From: a bacterium | GTDB taxonomy: Bacteria > Patescibacteriota > Microgenomatia > UBA1400 > PJMF01 | Assembly: GCA_017431585.1 (NCBI GenBank) | Contig: JAFRKU010000004.1 | Span: 1-6,624, forward strand | Length of the DNA stretch: 6,624 nucleotides | Reading direction: 5' to 3' | Part shown: positions 5,414-6,624 of the stretch, in pieces | How positions within the stretch are numbered: the first letter of the stretch is position 1 | Layout: each line of letters starts with the position of its first letter | Notes under the pieces: model-generated | What the model was told of the DNA's origin: nothing | The model's database searches: none | The model's input: only the letters and a program-made list of their open reading frames with translations | Translations under genes and position numbers: made by a program

Positions 5414-5707
5414 ATGACACCGTTACCAAAAAATAAAATCACTCGGGCAGAACGAGGCAAACGTCGCGCGGGCAACACTCCCAAACTTCTCAAAAAAAAC
5501 GCTGCCACCGCTAAAATCCCTCTGCACAAAGATAAAATGGTCCAAAAATTGCGTCTCATTTTAAGCCCAGTCAAAAAAATGTCCGAAACAGAGGCAAAAT
5601 CGCAACTGGCCGCCAAAATGGCTACCAAAAAACCGGCCACTAAAAAGGCCAAACCAGCCGCTAAATCCGCCAGTAGCGCCAAAAAAGCCACCAGTAGCAA
5701 AAAATAA
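5414..5707 (+). CDS. rpmF: 50S ribosomal protein bL32, cysteine-free form with basic tail
   Basis: A probable large-subunit protein bL32. The N-terminus TPLPKNKITRAERGKRRAG resembles the bL32 signature in which a P-K/N-K segment leads into TR.KRG.RR, and the gene precedes nusB, an ACP-like gene and rnc, where rpmF is expected. There are no cysteines, so the zinc ribbon of many bL32 proteins is absent; the segment KIPLHKDKMVQKL stands where the second half of the domain should be and matches poorly. Typical bL32 is near 60 residues; this has 97. The last 45 or so are a Lys/Ala/Ser-rich, histone-H1-like tail (TKKPATKKAKPAAKSA), probably disordered and RNA-binding. The alternative is an unrelated small basic protein; synteny and the N-terminus favour bL32. 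Confidence 0.75.
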   Translation: MTPLPKNKITRAERGKRRAGNTPKLLKKNAATAKIPLHKDKMVQKLRLILSPVKKMSETEAKSQLAAKMATKKPATKKAKPAAKSASSAKKATSSKK

Positions 5708-5719
5708 TCGCTTATCATT

Positions 5720-6244
5720 ATGACTTCACTCGCTCAAGCGTCCACCGGCGCTGCTCCAGAGACAGATTTACCAGTGGCTGATTTCGCCGCCGCACTGCGC
5801 CAAACCAACGATCTCCCCGCCAGCGATAAACCCGACTACACCAGTCGCCACCGCGAACGGATGCACATGGTGCAAGCGCTTTTCATTGACGAATTTGAGC
5901 ATCAAAGTTGGGCCGACGCAGATTTTGCCTATGATCCGCAACTTTTAGCCGATATCCGTGCCCACAAAGCCGAATACGACACCCAAATTCGCTCCGTCGC
6001 TACCAAACGCCCCTTGAGCGAACTGGCCAAAATTGACCTCAGTATCTTGCGCTTGATTTTGCACGAACACGCCACCAAAGACACGCCAGACAAAGTCCTC
6101 ATCGACGAAGGCGTAGAACTAGCCAAAGATTTTGGCGGCGAAAATTCTTACGCTTTTATCAATGCTGTCCTGGAAAAGTTAATTTTAGGTTCTCCCGCTC
6201 ACCCCGACGAGACAGAAAGTCACCATGAATCAACAGGAACGTGA
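5720..6244 (+). CDS. nusB: Transcription antitermination factor NusB
   Basis: An all-helical RNA-binding protein that, with uS10 (NusE), binds boxA in rRNA leaders and supports antitermination and rRNA folding. The NusB domain runs from about 43 to 156: RHRERMHMVQALFIDEF (helix 1), a divergent middle, then RPLSELAKIDLSILRLILHE, TPDKVLIDEGVELAKDFGGENSYAFINAVLEKL, which is the conserved C-terminal half. At 174 residues it is longer than common NusB proteins (about 140) because of a low-complexity N-terminal extension of about 42 residues and a short acidic tail. No clear Shine-Dalgarno sequence precedes 5720; the start is 12 nt after bL32, and later ATGs fall inside the domain. Its 3' end overlaps the ACP-like gene by 20 nt. 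Confidence 0.93.
   Translation: MTSLAQASTGAAPETDLPVADFAAALRQTNDLPASDKPDYTSRHRERMHMVQALFIDEFEHQSWADADFAYDPQLLADIRAHKAEYDTQIRSVATKRPLSELAKIDLSILRLILHEHATKDTPDKVLIDEGVELAKDFGGENSYAFINAVLEKLILGSPAHPDETESHHESTGT
6214..6219 (+). promoter_or_regulatory. Ribosome binding site of the ACP-like gene (AGAAAG)
   Basis: AGAAAG lies 5 nt before the ATG at 6225, inside the end of nusB. It is the third occurrence of this hexamer at a start codon in the window. Confidence 0.5.
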
Positions 6245-6503
6245 TGAAAATCTAGTCTGGCAAGTTTTTCGCCAGACTTTGGCTGAAGCCACCGGCAACC
6301 AAGTCGAAGACGTCCATCAGGACTCGCTGATTTACGATGATCTCAATCTCACCGAATACGACCTGCAACGTCTCGTGCGTGACGTCGCCAGCAAAATCGA
6401 CATCAACGCCGAAACCATCGTGGAAATGATCCCCGATAATCCCGATATTGCCACCGTGGCCGACGTCCTGGACCTAATCATGGACGAGAAAGAATTTGGC
6501 TAA
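6225..6503 (+). CDS. Acyl-carrier-protein-like protein lacking the phosphopantetheine serine
   Basis: A 92-residue acidic protein with the ACP helical pattern. [23 protein letters not shown] of E. coli ACP aligns with residues 29-51 here (DVHQDSLIYDDL, then NLTEYDLQRLV), and the final helix (IATVADVLDLI) matches the ACP ITTVQ...I region. Where Ser36 of E. coli ACP carries 4'-phosphopantetheine, this protein has Glu44 (NLTEYD for GADSLD). A DSL triplet at 33-35 lies upstream of the DDL landmark and is not the attachment site. If the alignment is right, it cannot be loaded in the usual way and may act as a structural or binding protein. It lies between nusB and rnc, where acpP often precedes rnc; it overlaps nusB by 20 nt and rnc by 1 nt. 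I therefore give no acpP symbol. Confidence 0.8.
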   Translation: MNQQERDENLVWQVFRQTLAEATGNQVEDVHQDSLIYDDLNLTEYDLQRLVRDVASKIDINAETIVEMIPDNPDIATVADVLDLIMDEKEFG

Positions 6504-6624
6504 TGCACATTCCCGAATTTCACGACCGCATCCTTCTGGTGACCGCTCTAACTCACCGCAGCGCCATCAACGAGCACGCCACCGCCGCCCGCGAATCCAA
6601 CGAGCGCCTCGAATACCTCGGCGA
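6503..6624 (+). CDS. rnc: Ribonuclease III, N-terminal part (cut by window end)
   Basis: The first 40 codons of a double-strand-specific endoribonuclease that processes rRNA precursors and other structured RNAs. The motifs LLVTALTHRSAINEH and ESNERLEYLG are diagnostic; the second begins the NERLEFLGD signature, whose acidic residues bind catalytic Mg2+. The ATG overlaps the preceding stop (TAATG), implying translational coupling with the ACP-like gene. The C-terminal catalytic remainder and the dsRNA-binding domain lie outside the window. Pairing with nusB and bL32 makes a ribosome-biogenesis cluster. Confidence 0.93.
   Translation, partial: MHIPEFHDRILLVTALTHRSAINEHATAARESNERLEYLG

Noticed and set aside
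5260..5718. Minus-strand frame encoding a very hydrophobic, membrane-like protein
   Set aside because: It is the mirror of the Lys/Ala-rich bL32 tail and the end of pilO; AAA and GCC codons read backward give Phe, Leu and Gly-like hydrophobic runs. It has no independent support.
6321..6329. DSL triplet in the ACP-like protein as the phosphopantetheine site
   Set aside because: It lies before the DDL landmark and aligns with NAS of E. coli ACP, not with the DSL of the helix II site, where Glu44 is found.
1..6624. CRISPR arrays, tRNA or rRNA genes, insertion sequences
   Set aside because: I saw no regularly spaced repeats, cloverleaf-like segments, rRNA signatures or transposase motifs; nearly all bases are in the listed genes.

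Overview
The window (6,624 bp, near 50% GC) reads as a fragment of a small-genome bacterium, most likely of the Candidate Phyla Radiation (Patescibacteria). This is an inference. It rests on compact genes that touch or overlap, ribosomal proteins bL31 and bL32 with long Lys/Ala-rich tails, a peptide release factor 1 with a shortened N-terminus, a type IV pilus set limited to PilM-PilN-PilO plus one divergent pilin-like protein, and an rpmF-nusB-ACP-rnc cluster without the plsX/fab genes often found between rpmF and acpP. UGA is used as a stop (bL31, NusB), so the UGA-recoding lineages (Absconditabacteria, Gracilibacteria) are unlikely. I cannot assign a class. All supported genes lie on the plus strand.

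Layout: 1-150 holds a coding-like stretch ending in TGA, but a TAG at 6-8 separates it from anything upstream. Next comes a HinT-like HIT protein (186-539), whose extended -10 promoter sits inside a 26-bp near-perfect palindrome. A translation pair follows: bL31 (585-971) from a nearly leaderless promoter, then release factor 1 (1002-1913). A consensus TTGACA-17-TACAAT promoter then drives, almost leaderless, a pilus operon: a PilX-like pilin-related protein (1963-2763), PilM (2777-3832), PilN (3835-4377) and PilO (4381-5349). A third extended -10 promoter drives the last cluster: a cysteine-free bL32 (5414-5707), NusB (5720-6244), an acyl-carrier-protein-like protein (6225-6503, overlapping NusB by 20 nt) and the start of RNase III (6503 onward, cut by the window edge).

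How the genes work together: the outer blocks serve translation and rRNA synthesis (bL31, RF1, bL32, NusB, RNase III). The central block encodes the inner-membrane platform of a type IV pilus: PilM is the cytoplasmic actin-like ring, PilN and PilO are its membrane partners, and the PilX-like protein is a probable minor pilin. No PilP or PilQ gene is adjacent, as expected for a cell without an outer membrane.

The most notable points are these. The ACP-like protein has Glu where the phosphopantetheine-bearing Ser should be, so it probably cannot carry acyl groups. The palindrome over the hinT promoter looks like an operator. Promoters of two transcription units place the start codon only 2-3 nt from the predicted transcription start. 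I saw no CRISPR array, tRNA, rRNA, insertion sequence or convincing intrinsic terminator. No gene-free stretch exceeds about 300 bases.
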